Source: Odobenus rosmarus divergens (lineage: Eukaryota > Chordata > Mammalia > Carnivora > Odobenidae). From it: a DNA stretch of 64,000 nucleotides. The stretch spans positions 404,486 to 468,485 of the forward strand of contig NW_004450562.1 in assembly GCF_000321225.1 (NCBI RefSeq), in the 5' to 3' direction. Within the stretch, counting starts at the first letter, position 1. Every line of letters begins with the position of its first letter. The notes beneath the pieces are model-generated. The model was not told the origin of the DNA, ran no database searches, and saw nothing but the letters and a program-made list of their open reading frames with translations. Made by a program: the position numbers and the translations under genes. Of this stretch, positions 11,296 to 23,009 are shown piece after piece.

Positions 11296-12705
11296 GGCCC
11301 TAGATAGATTTAAAAAAAAAAAAAAAATCCTTGGATGCATTATCTTAATGGTTTGTACAAATATTGTCTGATTCAGATTACTTTGCACAGGTTGAGCAGG
11401 TTGAAACGAGTGAAAATGAAATGCTTTTATATACGATTCTGATTAATCGAGTCAGTTCACATTGCTACATGGGAGATCGCTTGTGTGGTGGATGGAGTGG
11501 GGTCTGCTGTGGAGAGGTTTGGAGATAAGCTTTGCCTTCTTCTTCACTTTAGTGAACATTGTTCATTCAGTTATGAAAATGGGTATATTTTTTCTTTAAA
11601 AAAAGGAGGAAGATTATAGCTAGCTGGAGTCATATCTCCACATGTGCCTTAGCCCCTTAGCTCAGCCCTGTTACTCCATTTATTCAAGAATCACTTATGG
11701 AGGGAGGGCTCTGACACTGGCCACAGAGCAGTCAAGAAGACCAGCAGTGTTCCTCCCTTGTAGTATTTACATCCCAGTGGCAGAGATGGACAGTTGACAA
11801 CTAGATCTATAATACGGTATCAGAGAGTGTGGTCAGTGCAACAAAGAAGATGAAGCTGGGGAAGGGGATCCCGAGTGACTGCAGTGGAGGCAGCATTGGT
11901 TTAAGTCAGGGATGGTTTCTCTGAGGAAGCAGCATTTGAGCAGAAACCTAGATGAATGAGGGATGTGGATATCTGGGGGAAGATAGTTCCATGCATGTGG
12001 ACCCCAGGGTTGTGGTTGAATTCCTCTTGAGCCCTGGACATGGTCTGTCTCTCTGGGGAAGGGGGAGGGGAAGTGAGGCAGTGTGAGCAGAACCTCCCTC
12101 ACCTCCCTCCAGATCCTAGCACGTGGCTGGTGTAAGCTCTCGGCACTGTGTGCTCTCGTGGTTGACTAGAAGGCTTATGCCTTCCTTTCCAGAGGGACCT
12201 GGAGTGATGATGTTTCCTGAAACTGCCACCTGGGCAATGAGTATGAGCCTCGGGGCACTGCTGGAAGTATAACTCTACACATAGTAAGACTTGCCTCACC
12301 TCACCTGTTCTGGCCATGGGCCCCCTCCTCTTTTGTGTCATTTGGTTACAAGCACCTCATCACCTAGAGGAAACCACCTAGAGGGAAAGTAGTTACTTAG
12401 TGAAGCTTTGATGGAAAAAAATGAAGTGATGAAAATGTATAGGATCATGGGCCGGGAGATGCATGCTTCCCATTCTCTCCGTTGAGTGGTTGATTTTTTG
12501 ATCATTTGACATTACTTAACAAAGCATAAAAGAGGTATGACAGGGAGGCTTCTTGGAAAAAGCGACATCTAAGAAAAGAAAGGGATGGCTACAGTCACTT
12601 CTATTTAGAAGGTGGGGTGGGTTGGAAGGAAGAGAGAACAGCATGTGCAAAGGTCCAGATGAAGAGTTACCAGTTCTCAAATGATGCCAGATTCTCATCG
12701 GTTAT
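11296..12705. other. Mostly unique; unresolved old repeat 11640-12010
   Basis: The part near 11640-12010 (ACAAAGAAGATGAAGCTGGG, GGTTTCTCTGAGGAAGCAGC, GGGGGAAGATAGTTCCATGC) has the layout of a common old mammalian interspersed repeat whose family I cannot name. The remainder shows nothing I can support. Confidence 0.4.
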
Positions 12706-12736
12706 AGCTGTGTGTGTGTGTGTGTGTGTGTGTGTA
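12706..12736. repeat. (TG)n microsatellite
   Basis: An uninterrupted run of about 13 TG units ends at GTACACATGC. Confidence 0.95.
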
Positions 12737-12814
12737 CACATGCATGGAGTATTCGGTGGAAAAGGAACTGATGTAGCAGCCCTCAGTAAATGCCAGTTGA
12801 TCTGAATGGCTATG

Positions 12815-12985
12815 CCTTGTGCTACTGGGCTCTGCACTGGCATCCTCATATATCAGCTAGAACTGTCCTATGGCACAGGTCTTCTCAGTATCCCCATCTT
12901 TCTGACCAAGAAAAGTGAGGTGGGAAGTGGTGAATAACTTGCCAACTGTGTCTTTCTGGAGCTCTGTTCAGTTGTATCAGGGGAG
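12815..12985 (-). repeat. MIR relic
   Basis: AGTATCCCCATCTTTCTGAC, AAAAGTGAGGTGGGAAGTGG and TGAATAACTTGCCAACTGTG resemble reversed MIR. It is diverged. Confidence 0.5.
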
Positions 12986-13629
12986 GTCAAGGGGAGGGGG
13001 AATCTTCCCAGAAGATTGAGTCAGTGATGTCAAGAGAATTGGGTGCTTTTAACTATCTCCGACAGGCCTTGCCTTGGTGTACAGCCCCTGCGGAATGTGA
13101 GCCCTGGGAGGGCAGGGGCTGCCCCCCACCAACTGCTCAGTCCCTGGCACAGGGAGGATTTGTTGGGGGTTAAGTTGATGCTCCAGGGTCTCTGGTGGCC
13201 ACGGAACAACAAGGCGGGAGGAGGCCATTGCCTTCTTTCCCCGGGTGTTTCCTGACTTTTCCAGGGTGGACCCGAGAGTCAGGGCAGAGCTGGACATGGG
13301 GCCCAGGTCAAAACCAAATGCTCCAATAAGAGAGGCTGGGGACCTTGGCCAGAGCTGAAGGACCAAGCAGGCAGTTTGGTGCCTTGCCTGGCTCATCTAG
13401 CTCAAGACCAAACTAGTTATTTAACAGCCCAAGTTAGTTATTTGTCCCGACACCTGACCTCCACTTCCAGCCAGCATATGATAACTTTATGGGTCGGGAT
13501 TTGTTGCTCCTGTGAATAGAACCCCAAGCCCTGAATTCATCTTCCATTCTGAGCTTAATATTTTCCTAGAAGCTGGGGTGGTGATCCAGTGCAGTGGCTG
13601 GCTTTAAGGCAAACTGATATGTCTGGAGG
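12986..13629. other. Unique sequence, no gene seen
   Basis: Nothing supportable. Frames on both strands at 13030-13396 lack recognisable domains. Confidence 0.45.
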
Positions 13630-13855
13630 GTAGAAGTGCTGGTTGGGCTCCCGTGTTCCAGTCTCAGCTCCAGCATTGAGTTACTAGTGGAGTGACCTTG
13701 GGCAAAGTGCCTAACCTCTCCAAGCCTCAGTTTTCCTATCTGTGCATGGGGACTGTGCTTGACTGGACCTTATGGGTTTGCTGTGGAGGTTAATGCTCAG
13801 AGAGCATACCCCTGTCACAGGCCCTGTGCAGGAAGGGATGGCTGTTGTCATTATC
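13630..13855 (+). repeat. MIR SINE relic
   Basis: GTGGAGTGACCTTGGGCAAA, GTGCCTAACCTCTCCAAGCC and TCAGTTTTCCTATCTGTGCA follow the MIR consensus closely. Confidence 0.85.
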
Positions 13856-14284
13856 TGGTGATCTAAAATGGACACAGGTCACTCTGTCACTGCATTTTGC
13901 TCAGAAAGGTTTGCTCAAACACACTGGGAGTTCTCCATTCGGATTTGGAGACTTCACCAGGGGCTGGTGCTATGCTTTTTGGAAATTATTGTATTCTGAG
14001 CCAAATCTAGATAATGGAGTTGAGGGCAAGTTTATTGTGAGACAGATGCCAGGTGGGAAATGGCATGAGACTCTTTGCCCACCGTGGTCCACCCTCCTGT
14101 CCCACAGCCTCTTCCAGGCCTCTCCTGCTACAGTGGGGGCCTCCATGTCCCCATGGCCCTCAGAACCTGGCCACTTCAGTGGACTGTTTTGGTTCATCTT
14201 CCCCACACCCCATCCCAGGTCCCCTGCTGGACCCTCCAATGCAGCTGAACCCAACAGCCCCCCAAATGCCCCAGAGGCTTTTCC

Positions 14285-14420
14285 ACCTTCGCAGCTTTGC
14301 ACCTGCTGTTCCTACTACTTGGAATACTCTTTTGCTCCTTGCAGAACCTCCCACACTCCCCAACTCCAGTGGCCTCTTCTGTCTTTCCTTCCCTTTTGTC
14401 TAGAAAAAGAAATGCTCCTT
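14285..14420 (+). repeat. L2 LINE fragment
   Basis: TTTGCACCTGCTGTTCCTAC and TTGGAATACTCTTTTGCTCC match the well-known L2 segment. This makes the 213-codon open frame at 13845-14486 partly repeat-derived and not a gene. Confidence 0.7.
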
Positions 14421-14631
14421 TGCACAAGAAACCTGGTTATATTCTTCATGTATACAAATGCAAACAAATCAGACATTGTGAAGTAAAAAATGAACTTCCT
14501 CCTCCCACATCCCTGGCTTGCTTCTAGAGAGAACATTTATGATCGGTTGGCTGTATATTTCTCTTCTGTTTTGATGTACAGGTGTGTGTACCTGTGAATA
14601 TCTTTAAAAACCAACAGAATGGGCTCATTTT

Positions 14632-14836
14632 TAAAAATTTTTTAAGATTTTATTTATTTTAGAGAGAGAGAGAGAGGAGGGCCAGGGAGAGGGAGAGGGA
14701 GAGGGAGATAATCTCCAGCAGACTCTGCGCTGAATGTGGAGCCCCATGTGGGGCTTGATCTCACAACCCTGAGATCATGACCTAAGCCGAAACCAAGAGT
14801 CAGACGCCCAACCAGCTGAGCCACCCAGGCACCTCT
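14632..14836 (-). repeat. Can-SINE, full length
   Basis: Reversed Can-SINE with (GA)n middle and head AGCTGAGCCACCCAGGCACC. The 14-bp duplication AATGGGCTCATTTT lies at 14618-14631 and 14837-14850. Confidence 0.97.
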
Positions 14837-14859
14837 AATGGGCTCATTTTATATGTATT

Positions 14860-15253
14860 GTTCTCTAATGAGTTTGTCCTCATTTAGCCGTATGTCCAAG
14901 AGTGCTTTCTCTGTCTATATGCATCTCCCCTCTTTTCACACCCTCACCTCCCCCAAGGGAGGGGAGTACAAGTTTGTGTGGACGTGTATTTTCAGTTCTC
15001 TCGCGTATATACCTGCAGTGGGATTGCAGGTTATATGGTGACTCTATGTCTAACATTTTGGAGAACTGCCACACTGTTTTCCAAAGTGGCAGTGCCATTT
15101 TGCAATCCCACCAGTAGTGTTTGAGGGTTTTGATGACTCCACATCCTCACCAACGCTTGTTACTGCCCATCTTGTTTTTACTATTGCCATTCTAGTGCGT
15201 GTGAAGTGGTATCTCATCGTGGTTTTGATTTTCATTTCCCTATGGCTAGTGGT
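14860..15253 (-). mobile_element. Old L1, 3' portion of a split copy
   Basis: Reversed L1 ORF2/3' sequence: CCACACTGTTTTCCAAAGTGG, CAATCCCACCAGTAGTGTTTG, and GTGAAGTGGTATCTCATCGTGG. It breaks at GTTGAACATC (15254-15263) and resumes at 16873 in the same strand and register, so it is one copy with 16873-17700. The outer edge is approximate. Confidence 0.8.
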
Positions 15254-15263
15254 GTTGAACATC

Positions 15264-16872
15264 GTTTTTTTTAACTTAATTATTTTTAGTGCAGTTTTAG
15301 TTTTAGGTTTTCTTTTAATAGTGAAATTGAGAGAAAAGTACAGAGATTCCCTTTATATTTCTGGCTCCCACACGTGCACAGCCTCCCCCATTATCAGCAT
15401 CACTCACCGGAATGGTACATTTGGTACCAAGGATGAACCTACATGGACACATCATGATCATCTGAGGCCCATAGTTTACCTAAGGGTTCACTCTTGGTGT
15501 TTTGCCTTCAGTGGATTTGAACAAATGTATAATGATAATTATACACACAATGATAATATCATACAGAGTATTTTCACTGCCCTATGAATCCTCTGTGCTT
15601 TCCCTATTCATCTCCACCCTCCTACCCCCCACAACCACTGATCTTTTTACTGTCTCCATAGTTTTGCCTTTTCCAGAATGTCATATAGTTAGGATCATAC
15701 GGTATGTAGCAATTAGTTTCTTTCACTTAGTAACATGCATTTGAAGTTCCTCTGTGTCTTTTCATAGCTTGATAGCTCATTTCTTTTTAGTTCTGAGTAG
15801 TATTCCATTGTCTGGATGTTCCACAGTTTATCCATTCACCTACTAAAGAACATTTTGGTTGCTTCTAAGTTTTGGCGGTTATGAATAAAGCTGCTATAGA
15901 CATCCACGTGCAGGTTTTTGTGTGGACATAAGTTTTCAGCTACTTAGGGTAAATACCAAGGAGTGTGATTGCTGGATTGTGTGGTAAGAGTATGTTTAGT
16001 TTTGTTAGAAACCCACCAAACTATCTTCCAAAGTGACTGTACCATTTTGCATTCCCACCAGCAACAAATGAGAGAGTTTGTGTTACTTTACATCCTTTTC
16101 CAGCATTTGGTATTGTCAGTGTTGTAGATTTTGGCCATACTAATAGGCATGGGGTGGTATCCTATGGCTTTAATTTGCATTTCCCTGATGACATATAATG
16201 TGGAGAATCTTTTCATATGTTTTTCTTGTCATCTATATATCTTCTGGGGTGAGGTGTCTGTTAAGGTCTTTGGCCCATTTCCAATTCAGGTTGTTTTCCT
16301 ATGGTTGAGTTTTAAGAGCTCTTTGTATGTTTTGGATAACAGTTCTTTATCAGATGTATCTTTTGCAAATATTTTTTCTAGTCTGTGGTTTGTCTTCTAA
16401 TTCTCTTGGAATTATCTATTGCAGAGCAGAAGTTTTCAATTTTAGTGAAGTCCAGCTTATCAATTATTTCTTTCATAGATTGTGCTTTTGGTGTTATATC
16501 TAAAAAGGCATCACCATACCCAAGGTTATCTAGATTTTTCTCTATGTTTATCTTCTAGGGGTTTTATAGTTTTCATTTTATATTTAGGTCTCTGATCCAT
16601 TTTAGGTTAATTTTTGTGAAGAGTGTCAGATCTGTGTTTAGCTTCATTATTTTGCATGCGGATATTCAGTTGTTTGAGCCCATTTGTTGAAAAGATTATC
16701 TTCGCTCCATTGTTTTGCCTTTGCTCCTTTGTCAGAGATCAGTTGACTACATATATGGGGGTCCATTTCTGGGCTCTCTGTTTTTTCCCTTGATCTGTCT
16801 ATTATTTTGCCAATAAGTCTTGAAGTCTGGTAGCGGCAGTCCTCCTACTTGTTCTTCTTTAATATTGTGTTG
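15264..16872 (-). mobile_element. Younger L1 nested in the older L1
   Basis: Starts with a reversed A-tail (GTTTTTTTTAACTTAATT), then L1 3' UTR-like sequence (AACCACTGATCTTTTTACTG, GCCTTTTCCAGAATGTCATA), then reversed ORF2 text (CATTCCCACCAGCAACAAATG, CTATGGTTGAGTTTTAAGAG). It ends near 16872. GTTGAACATC and GTTGAATATC at its edges look like the target duplication. ORF2 is heavily interrupted, and no frame longer than about 150 codons survives. Confidence 0.75.
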
Positions 16873-17700
16873 GTTGAATATCTTTTCATGTGCTTGTTGG
16901 CCATTTGTATATCTTCTTTGGAGATGTGTCTTTTCAGATCTTTTGCCAATTTTTTAAAAATTGGGTTCTCTTTTTATTATTGATTTGTAATTGTATATTC
17001 TAGATTCAGTCCCTTATCAGATATGTGATTTTCAAATATTTCCTCCTATTCTATGTGTTGTCTCTTCATTTTCTTGGTTGTATTCTTTGAAGCCCAGGAT
17101 TTAAGTGTGATGAAGTCCAATTTATCTATTTTTCTTATGTTGCTTGTGCTTTTGGTGTCATACTTAAGAAATGTTTGCCTAATCCAAGTTCATGAAGATT
17201 TATGCCTTAATTTTCTTCTAAGAGTTTTATAGTTTTTAGTCCTTGAATTTAGGCCTTTGATCCATTTTGGGTTAATTTTTATATGTGGTGTGAGGTAGAG
17301 GTACAAATTCATTCTTTTGCATGTGGATATTCTGTTGTCCCAGTTCTCTTTGTTGAAAAGACTGTTCTTTCCATTGAATTCTCTTGACAACCTTGTTGAA
17401 AATCAACTAGCCATAACGTGCATGTTTATTCCTGCCTCTTAATTCTATTGCATTGGTCTGTATATCTATCTTTATGCCATACTCCTGTCTTGATTACTGT
17501 AGCTTTGTAGTAACTTCTGAAATCGAGAAGTGTGAGTCTTCTTTTTCCTTTTTCATGATTATTTTGGCTTTTTAGGTCCCCATATGAATTTTAGGGTCAG
17601 CTTGTCAATTTTTTGTGAAAAAGGTAGCTGAGATTTTAATATGGGCTGTGTTGAATTGGAAGGTCAGTGGGGAGTTTTGCTAGCTTAACAATATTAAGTC
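16873..17700 (-). mobile_element. Old L1, continuation of the split copy
   Basis: Picks up the reversed ORF2 at TATCTTTTCATGTGCTTGTTGG, exactly where the 14860-15253 part stopped. It continues through CTTATCAGATATGTGATTTTC, TTTATCTATTTTTCTTATGTTG and CTGTAGCTTTGTAGTAAC. The end is approximate. Non-functional. Confidence 0.8.
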
Positions 17701-19180
17701 CAGGTCCCAATGCATCACTCGTTCATTGGTTGGCTGACCCTCAGCATTCTATCTTTCAGGTTACAAAGACAAAAACCCAGGGACATCAGCATCTCTTTAC
17801 TTTGTTGAAGAAAGTGACAAGTATAGGGTAGTGTCTAATCTAAGTCCAGAGACCTTGGATAAAACATTTAACTCCTGAATGTGTGAAATGGGAGTGCCTC
17901 TGGCATGGACTGAGCATTATGGCAGACCTGGTTTCTGTTTATCTGAGGGCATGATGGTGATCCCTAGAGATCCTCCCATACTTCTGCCTCCATGCTTGAG
18001 AATCATGGTGAGAACTGGGGCCCCCCAGAGCCATGGAGGCACCAGGGAGTGGTGGAGGGTATTGGATAAGGCTGCATTTTAACTTGTTTTATCTATTGAG
18101 CAGAGTAGGATTTCATTTAAGGAAAGGGTGCTGCTGCTAAAGCAATTTTTGCCTCCTTCCCCCAAACAGGCATCATGGTTTAAAGAATGGAATAAAAATA
18201 AGAAAGGAATACCATCACATATTAGAAGATAAGTTTACACCTCTGCCTGCACTTATGTATTCCAGATGTCATGCTTTGGCACAAGTCCACAATTGTATTT
18301 GTAGAGAAGAAGAAATAAAGAAGTGAAGCACCTACATGTGTGTTAACAGGAATCTGGTTTTCCAAACTGAAGGAACAACCCAGGAAACTACATTGGGAAA
18401 TACAAATCCATTCCACCTCAGCATGTTCTCCGCTGGGGTGAGGGGCTCCATTTTAAACAAAATGGTGCTACTGTGTGTGAGAGATTGGAGCTGTTTATCA
18501 CTGTTGTTCCAAAAAAAGCAATTTAAAAAAGTATTAATTTGGGTAGAGTTTCTGGTTTGTTTCTGGAGGGGAAAAAATGATATGCAGTGGAAATTATTTT
18601 GAGATCGTCAAAACCCAAGTTCCTGTGGTTTAGCAGGTTCCCTTTACCCAATCTGTTAGATCAAGCAGTTCATAGGGATTTTATTTCCATTCTTTATTGA
18701 GGGGTGTGTGTGCATGCATGTGCACATGGAAAGTTAGGGGAAAAACACAATGATATAACCCAGGCCCAGAACAAGGAAGCGTGTTACGGAGCTGAAGTTC
18801 TAGTCTCAGAAGATGCAGCTTAGCTGCCCTTGTGTAACCTCTTTCTATGACACATCTCCTATGGGGGTGCTGGGGATGGTTTCTCTCCAGCATGGCTTTA
18901 ATTTTACAAAAGCCCTGTGCAGTCTTGCAAACTCAAGTGGTTTTCTCAACAGATCACTCACATTTCATATGTTCTGGGCTGGGTAGGGCCTCACTAATCC
19001 TTGGCCAGCATTGTGAGTCAGAAAATATTTAAATGACCGCCTAGGCCTTTGAGGAGAGAGAGTTGGCAAGTGGATTTAGGGAGGTGGAGTGACTCTTAAA
19101 CAGCAATGCAGTAAATGAGTGACAGAGCTGATACGAGGGGGAGCAACTCTGTTTTATTATGCTAATAAAGAAAGTTTTAT
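17701..19180. other. Mostly unique sequence
   Basis: No gene or definite repeat is seen. GT-rich patches occur near 18705-18725. Confidence 0.45.
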
Positions 19181-19504
19181 TATCTTTCCGAATGAGATAA
19201 TAATGATGATGCTACCAAATGCTATAGAGCACTTCTTATACAGCGGAGTCCGGCCTTTCCTAGCTGTGTTTGACTGTAAGAAATAAATCTAGACTATCAG
19301 CTGGTGTGTTTCTGTGTGTGAGCGCAAGAGTGCATGCAGGCACATGCATATCCAAAATGAAAGTTTGGTGAGACAACCCTTACCTTATGTACGTTTAATG
19401 TCCTCTGACCATTCTTTTCTACATTAGTGAATTTATGCTTTTTTTTTAAATGATGGCTCCGAGACCCAGTAGATTTATTTCGTGAATAGGGCAAAACCTA
19501 CTGT

Positions 19505-19715
19505 TTGAAAAACACTATGCTAGATAGTTTGCTGTGTGTTTACATGTACTACTTCATTTAATCCTCCTCTCAAAAACCTCAGGGAGGGGGTATTATTATC
19601 CCCATTTTTGGATGGGGAAACAAAGGCACAGAGAGGTAACTTGCCCAGGGTCACACTGTGAGTGAGTAGTGAGCTGGGAATGAACCCTGAAAGGCTAAGT
19701 CCTATTACAAGTTCA
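19505..19715 (-). repeat. MIR SINE relic
   Basis: Reversed MIR is well preserved: TATTATTATCCCCATTTTTGG, AAACAAAGGCACAGAGAGGT, AACTTGCCCAGGGTCACACT. Confidence 0.85.
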
Positions 19716-19782
19716 TGGTGTGAATCCAGGTCATGTACCTGTCTCCTGTAACAATTAGGGAAGAAGGTATAATTTACTATCC

Positions 19783-19898
19783 TTTTTAAAAAAAAATTAT
19801 TTATTTTTAAAGTAGAATCCATACCCATTGTGGGGCTTGAACTCGTGACCCTGAGATCAAGAGTCACACACTCTACCAACTGAGCCAACCTGGTGCTC
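19783..19898 (-). repeat. Can-SINE, short old form
   Basis: Reversed: AATTATTTATTTTTAAAGTA, CATTGTGGGGCTTGAACTCG and head CCAACTGAGCCAACCTGGTG. Confidence 0.9.
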
Positions 19899-20071
19899 AT
19901 TAATATCCTAATGAGTTGTTACATATTGAAAAGGTAGCCACAAAATAGATACAAAATTAATACTACTTGTTTGACTTAAAGTTGCATTAAAAACACATAT
20001 ATCCACTATGATGGCTTTGATCAATACATAGATAGTATTCTTCCTTGGTTGCTGTATTTTGTGGGGTGTTT

Positions 20072-20271
20072 ATTTTTTTAAAAGATTTATTCATTTATTT
20101 TGAGGGCAGGAGTGGGGAGGGGCAGAGAGAGAGGGAGAGAGAGAGAGTCCCAAGCAGACTCCACGCTGAGCAGGGAGCCCAACGTGGGGCTCGATCCCGT
20201 GACCCTGAGATCATGACCTGAGCTAAACCCAAGAGTCAGACACTCAACCAACTGCAGCACCCAGGCACCCC
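20072..20271 (-). repeat. Can-SINE, full length
   Basis: Reversed: AAAAGATTTATTCATTTATT, GA-rich middle, AACGTGGGGCTCGATCCCGT and head CAACTGCAGCACCCAGGCACC. The tRNA-like head carries a base change in GAGCCACC. Confidence 0.93.
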
Positions 20272-20378
20272 ATGTAGGTTTTTTATTTTTATCTTCTTAA
20301 TCATCTGATGACTTGAAATTTCATGCAAATACAGCTAATAAGGGATAATTTCTGACGGAAAGTCAGTTGTTTTGGAGG

Positions 20379-20637
20379 TGTATTAGTCAGGGATCTCCAG
20401 AGAAACAAAACCAACAAATACAACAGGATGTATAATATATAAAAGTATATAATACATATTACATAGTATTATATAATGATATATAGTGTATATATATATA
20501 TATAATATATGAAGTGTACAATGTATAATGATATGTTACATAATATTTATTATACAACAGCATGTGTGTGTGTGTGTGTGTGTATCTATCTATCTATCTA
20601 TCTATCTCACATATACCGAGCAAGAGAGGGAGAGAGA
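20379..20637 (-). mobile_element. ERVL-type LTR (MLT2-like), first part
   Basis: Begins TGTATTAGTCAGGGATCTCC and CAGAGAAACAAAACC, the reversed 3' end of a common ERVL LTR. It then runs into an expanded TA/TG/TATC tract. The young Can-SINE splits it, and it continues at 20870. This is a solo LTR; no retroviral coding sequence is seen. Confidence 0.65.
20430..20607. repeat. Compound (TA)/(TG)/(TATC) microsatellite
   Basis: TA-rich dinucleotides (20430-20515) lead to a (TG)n run at about 20563-20582 and about six TATC units to 20607, all inside the LTR. Confidence 0.9.
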
Positions 20638-20869
20638 GGGCGCCTGGGTGGCTCAGTTGGTTAAGCGACTGCCTTCGGCTCAGGTCATGATCCTGGAGTC
20701 CCGGGATCGAGTCCCGCATCGGGCTCCCTGCTCAGCGGGGAGTCTGCCTCTCCCTCTGACCCTCTTCCCTCTCGTGCTCTCTATCTCTCATTCTCTCTCT
20801 CTCTGAAATAAATAAATAAAATCTTTAAAAAAAAAAAAAAAAAAAACTTCCTTTAAAAAAAAAAAAAAA
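20638..20869 (+). repeat. Young Can-SINE inside an LTR
   Basis: Head GGGCGCCTGGGTGGCTCAGT with GGTTAAGCGACTGCCTTCGG, and a tail AATAAATAAATAAAATCTTT plus two long A runs separated by CTTCCTTT. GAGAGAGA flanks both ends. Nearly identical in text to the copy at 25606. Confidence 0.95.
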
Positions 20870-21260
20870 GGGAGAGAGAGATTTATATTTATTTTAAGGA
20901 AGTGGCAATCCCCCTATGTGAAGGTGGAGGCTAGGCAAATTTAATATCTGCAGAATAGGCTGGCGGGCTAGAGACGCAGGGAAGGCAGTTCAAGTCCAAA
21001 GGCAGTCTCCTGGCAGAATTCCTTCTTGCTAGGGGAGGTCCGTCTTTGTTTTATGAAGGCCTTCAACTGATTAGATCAGGCCCACCCAAATTATGACAAG
21101 CAATTTATTTTACTCACAGTCTACTGATTTAAGTGTTAATGTCATCCAAAAAAAAAAAAAAAATACCTGCACCTTCCCAAAACTTCTAGAATAGTGCTGG
21201 ACCAAATATCTGGGCACTTGGTCTAGACAAGTTAACACATAAAATTAAGCATAACAGGGA
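20870..21260 (-). mobile_element. ERVL-type LTR (MLT2-like), second part
   Basis: Continues with AGGCAGTCTCCTGGCAGAAT, TTCCTTCTTGCTAGGGGAGG, GGCCTTCAACTGATTAGATC, CTACTGATTTAAGTGTTAAT and a GTTAACACATAAAATTAAGC end, the order expected of the reversed LTR. Confidence 0.7.
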
Positions 21261-21774
21261 GTAAGATACTGTTTGGAGTTGTTCAGAAGAAAGGAAAAAG
21301 GCAGTGGGAAGCTTGAGTGTGATATTGGTACAAATATGAGGACATTTCAAAAAAAACTCCCTCTCCCATGACTGATTGCCAAATAAGCCCGCCTCTGGTT
21401 CCCAGGCAGTTAGAGGAGCTCAGCATGGGTTTGCAGATGGAAGGGGGTGGCAGGTGCAGATTTTCTTGCTTTGAGTTGAATGGATTTTTCTTCCATTTCT
21501 CTCTTAGACCAGAGACCTGAGAGTTCATGGATCCAAGTCAATAGAGCCATTTATATGCAGCCAGCGGGGGCTTGTTGAGTGGATTTCTCTGTAGGGGCTG
21601 TGTGCTGATGTAGCATTTGTAGCTCAGCCTAAACTTGGAGGACTTTGCTCCCTTCTCCTGTGCCACAAGCTACCCAGTGACCTGTGGCTCACTGGCCGCA
21701 GGAACTCTCTGGGGCTGTTTGGGTGTGAACTCAGGTTGTCTATGAGTACATGGTATCCAGACAATATTAAATTT

Positions 21775-21932
21775 ATTATTTTTTTCATTTTCTCTGATTT
21801 TTATTGAGGTATAGTTCACATACCATAAAACTGATTCTTTTAAAGTGTGTGACTTAGTAGTTTTTAGTATATTTGCGAGGTTGTGCGGCCGTGACAACGA
21901 TCCAATTCCAAAGCATTTCCTCACCCCAAAAT
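21775..21932 (-). repeat. L1 3' UTR fragment
   Basis: TTTATTGAGGTATAGTTCAC, AGTAGTTTTTAGTATATTTG and GAGGTTGTGCGGCCGTGACA match reversed L1 3' UTR. Confidence 0.75.
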
Positions 21933-22186
21933 AGAGCTTTTATTTTGGAAGTAATTTAAACATTTGAGAACACTGCCTGCTGGATCAGTCCCATCAGCAA
22001 ATAAACATGCTGTTGTTTCTCCCAACTTAAAAAAAAAACAACAAAACCTACAACCAAAACCTTCTGTTCACCCTACTTCTCCCTCTAGTTATGCCCCCAT
22101 TTCTCTTCATAGTTTAGAGCAAAACTTCTTGAAAGAATTGTTTGGACTTGCGGACTCTACTTCTTTGCCTCCCTTCCCCTCTCACT

Positions 22187-22384
22187 ATTAAAAAAATTGT
22201 GATAAAATACATATAACATAAAACTTACCATCATGACCGTTTTTAAGTGTCCACTTCAGAAGTGTTAAGCACATTCACATTGTTATGCAACAACATCTAG
22301 AACTTTTTCATCTTGCGTGATGAACTCTGTTCCCATCAATGCTCCGTCTCTCCCTCCCTCCAGCCCCTAGTAACCACCAATTCA
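22187..22384 (-). repeat. L1 3' UTR fragment
   Basis: TGTGATAAAATACATATAAC, TTTTTAAGTGTCCACTTCAG, CACATTCACATTGTTATGCA and CCCAGCCCCTAGTAACCACC-like sequence match reversed L1 3' UTR. Confidence 0.8.
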
Positions 22385-22980
22385 CAGCTAGAGGGACCTT
22401 TAGTGGGCAGATTACCATTCCTTTGCTCAAAACCCTCGAAGGGCTCCCATCTTAACAGCAGAAACTAACGTCCTCACAGTGGCCTCCAGAACCCCCACGA
22501 TCTGGCCGTGTTTCTTCTATTACTCCTTCCTTAGTTTGCTCTTCCCCTCATTACCCCAGCTGGTCATACTAGCCTCAACGCTCGCCTCTAATTGGATACC
22601 CCAGGAGCTTTGCACTTCCTGTTCCCTCTGCTGGGGATTTCTCTTCTCCTGACGTTGACATAATTTGGTCCTTCACTTCCTTCAGCCTTTCCTCAGATAT
22701 CACCTTCCCTAATTGTCATGTCTAAACTATTACCACTCTCCTCAGTACCCCTCTCTCCCTTCCTTGATTTATTTTGTTTCCTTACTCCTATCACTATCCA
22801 GCATAGGGGATATTTTGCTTATTCATCTTGGCTTTTGTCTGCTTCCCTCACTGGAATGTAAATTCCACAAGGACAGGGTTTTTTTCTTCTGTTTTCTTCT
22901 CTGCCATATCCTCAGCACCTCACCTGGCACCAAGTAGACACTCAGTAAATATTCATTGAACCAATGAATGAAAATTGGGA
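22385..22980 (+). repeat. L2 LINE 3' end
   Basis: Long and well preserved: AAACCCTCGAAGGGCTCCCA, GCTTTGCACTTCCTGTTCCC, TCACTGGAATGTAAATTCCA and a CAGTAAATATTCATTGAACC end. Confidence 0.85.
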
Positions 22981-23009
22981 AAATAGAGATAAAAAGTCAT
23001 TTATGATTC

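Noticed and set aside
13845..14486. 213-codon + strand open frame
   Set aside because: Its 3' half is L2-derived text, the frame has no domain, and overlapping frames occur on the other strand. Chance frame.
15117..15587. 156-codon + strand frame with hydrophobic stretches
   Set aside because: It is the antisense of L1. The apparent membrane segments come from T-rich L1 text.
20640..20715. tRNA-like sequence (GTGGCTCAG box and GGGATCGAGTCC box)
   Set aside because: It is the tRNA-derived head of a Can-SINE, with no mature tRNA fold or isolated tRNA gene. The same applies to all other SINE heads in the window.
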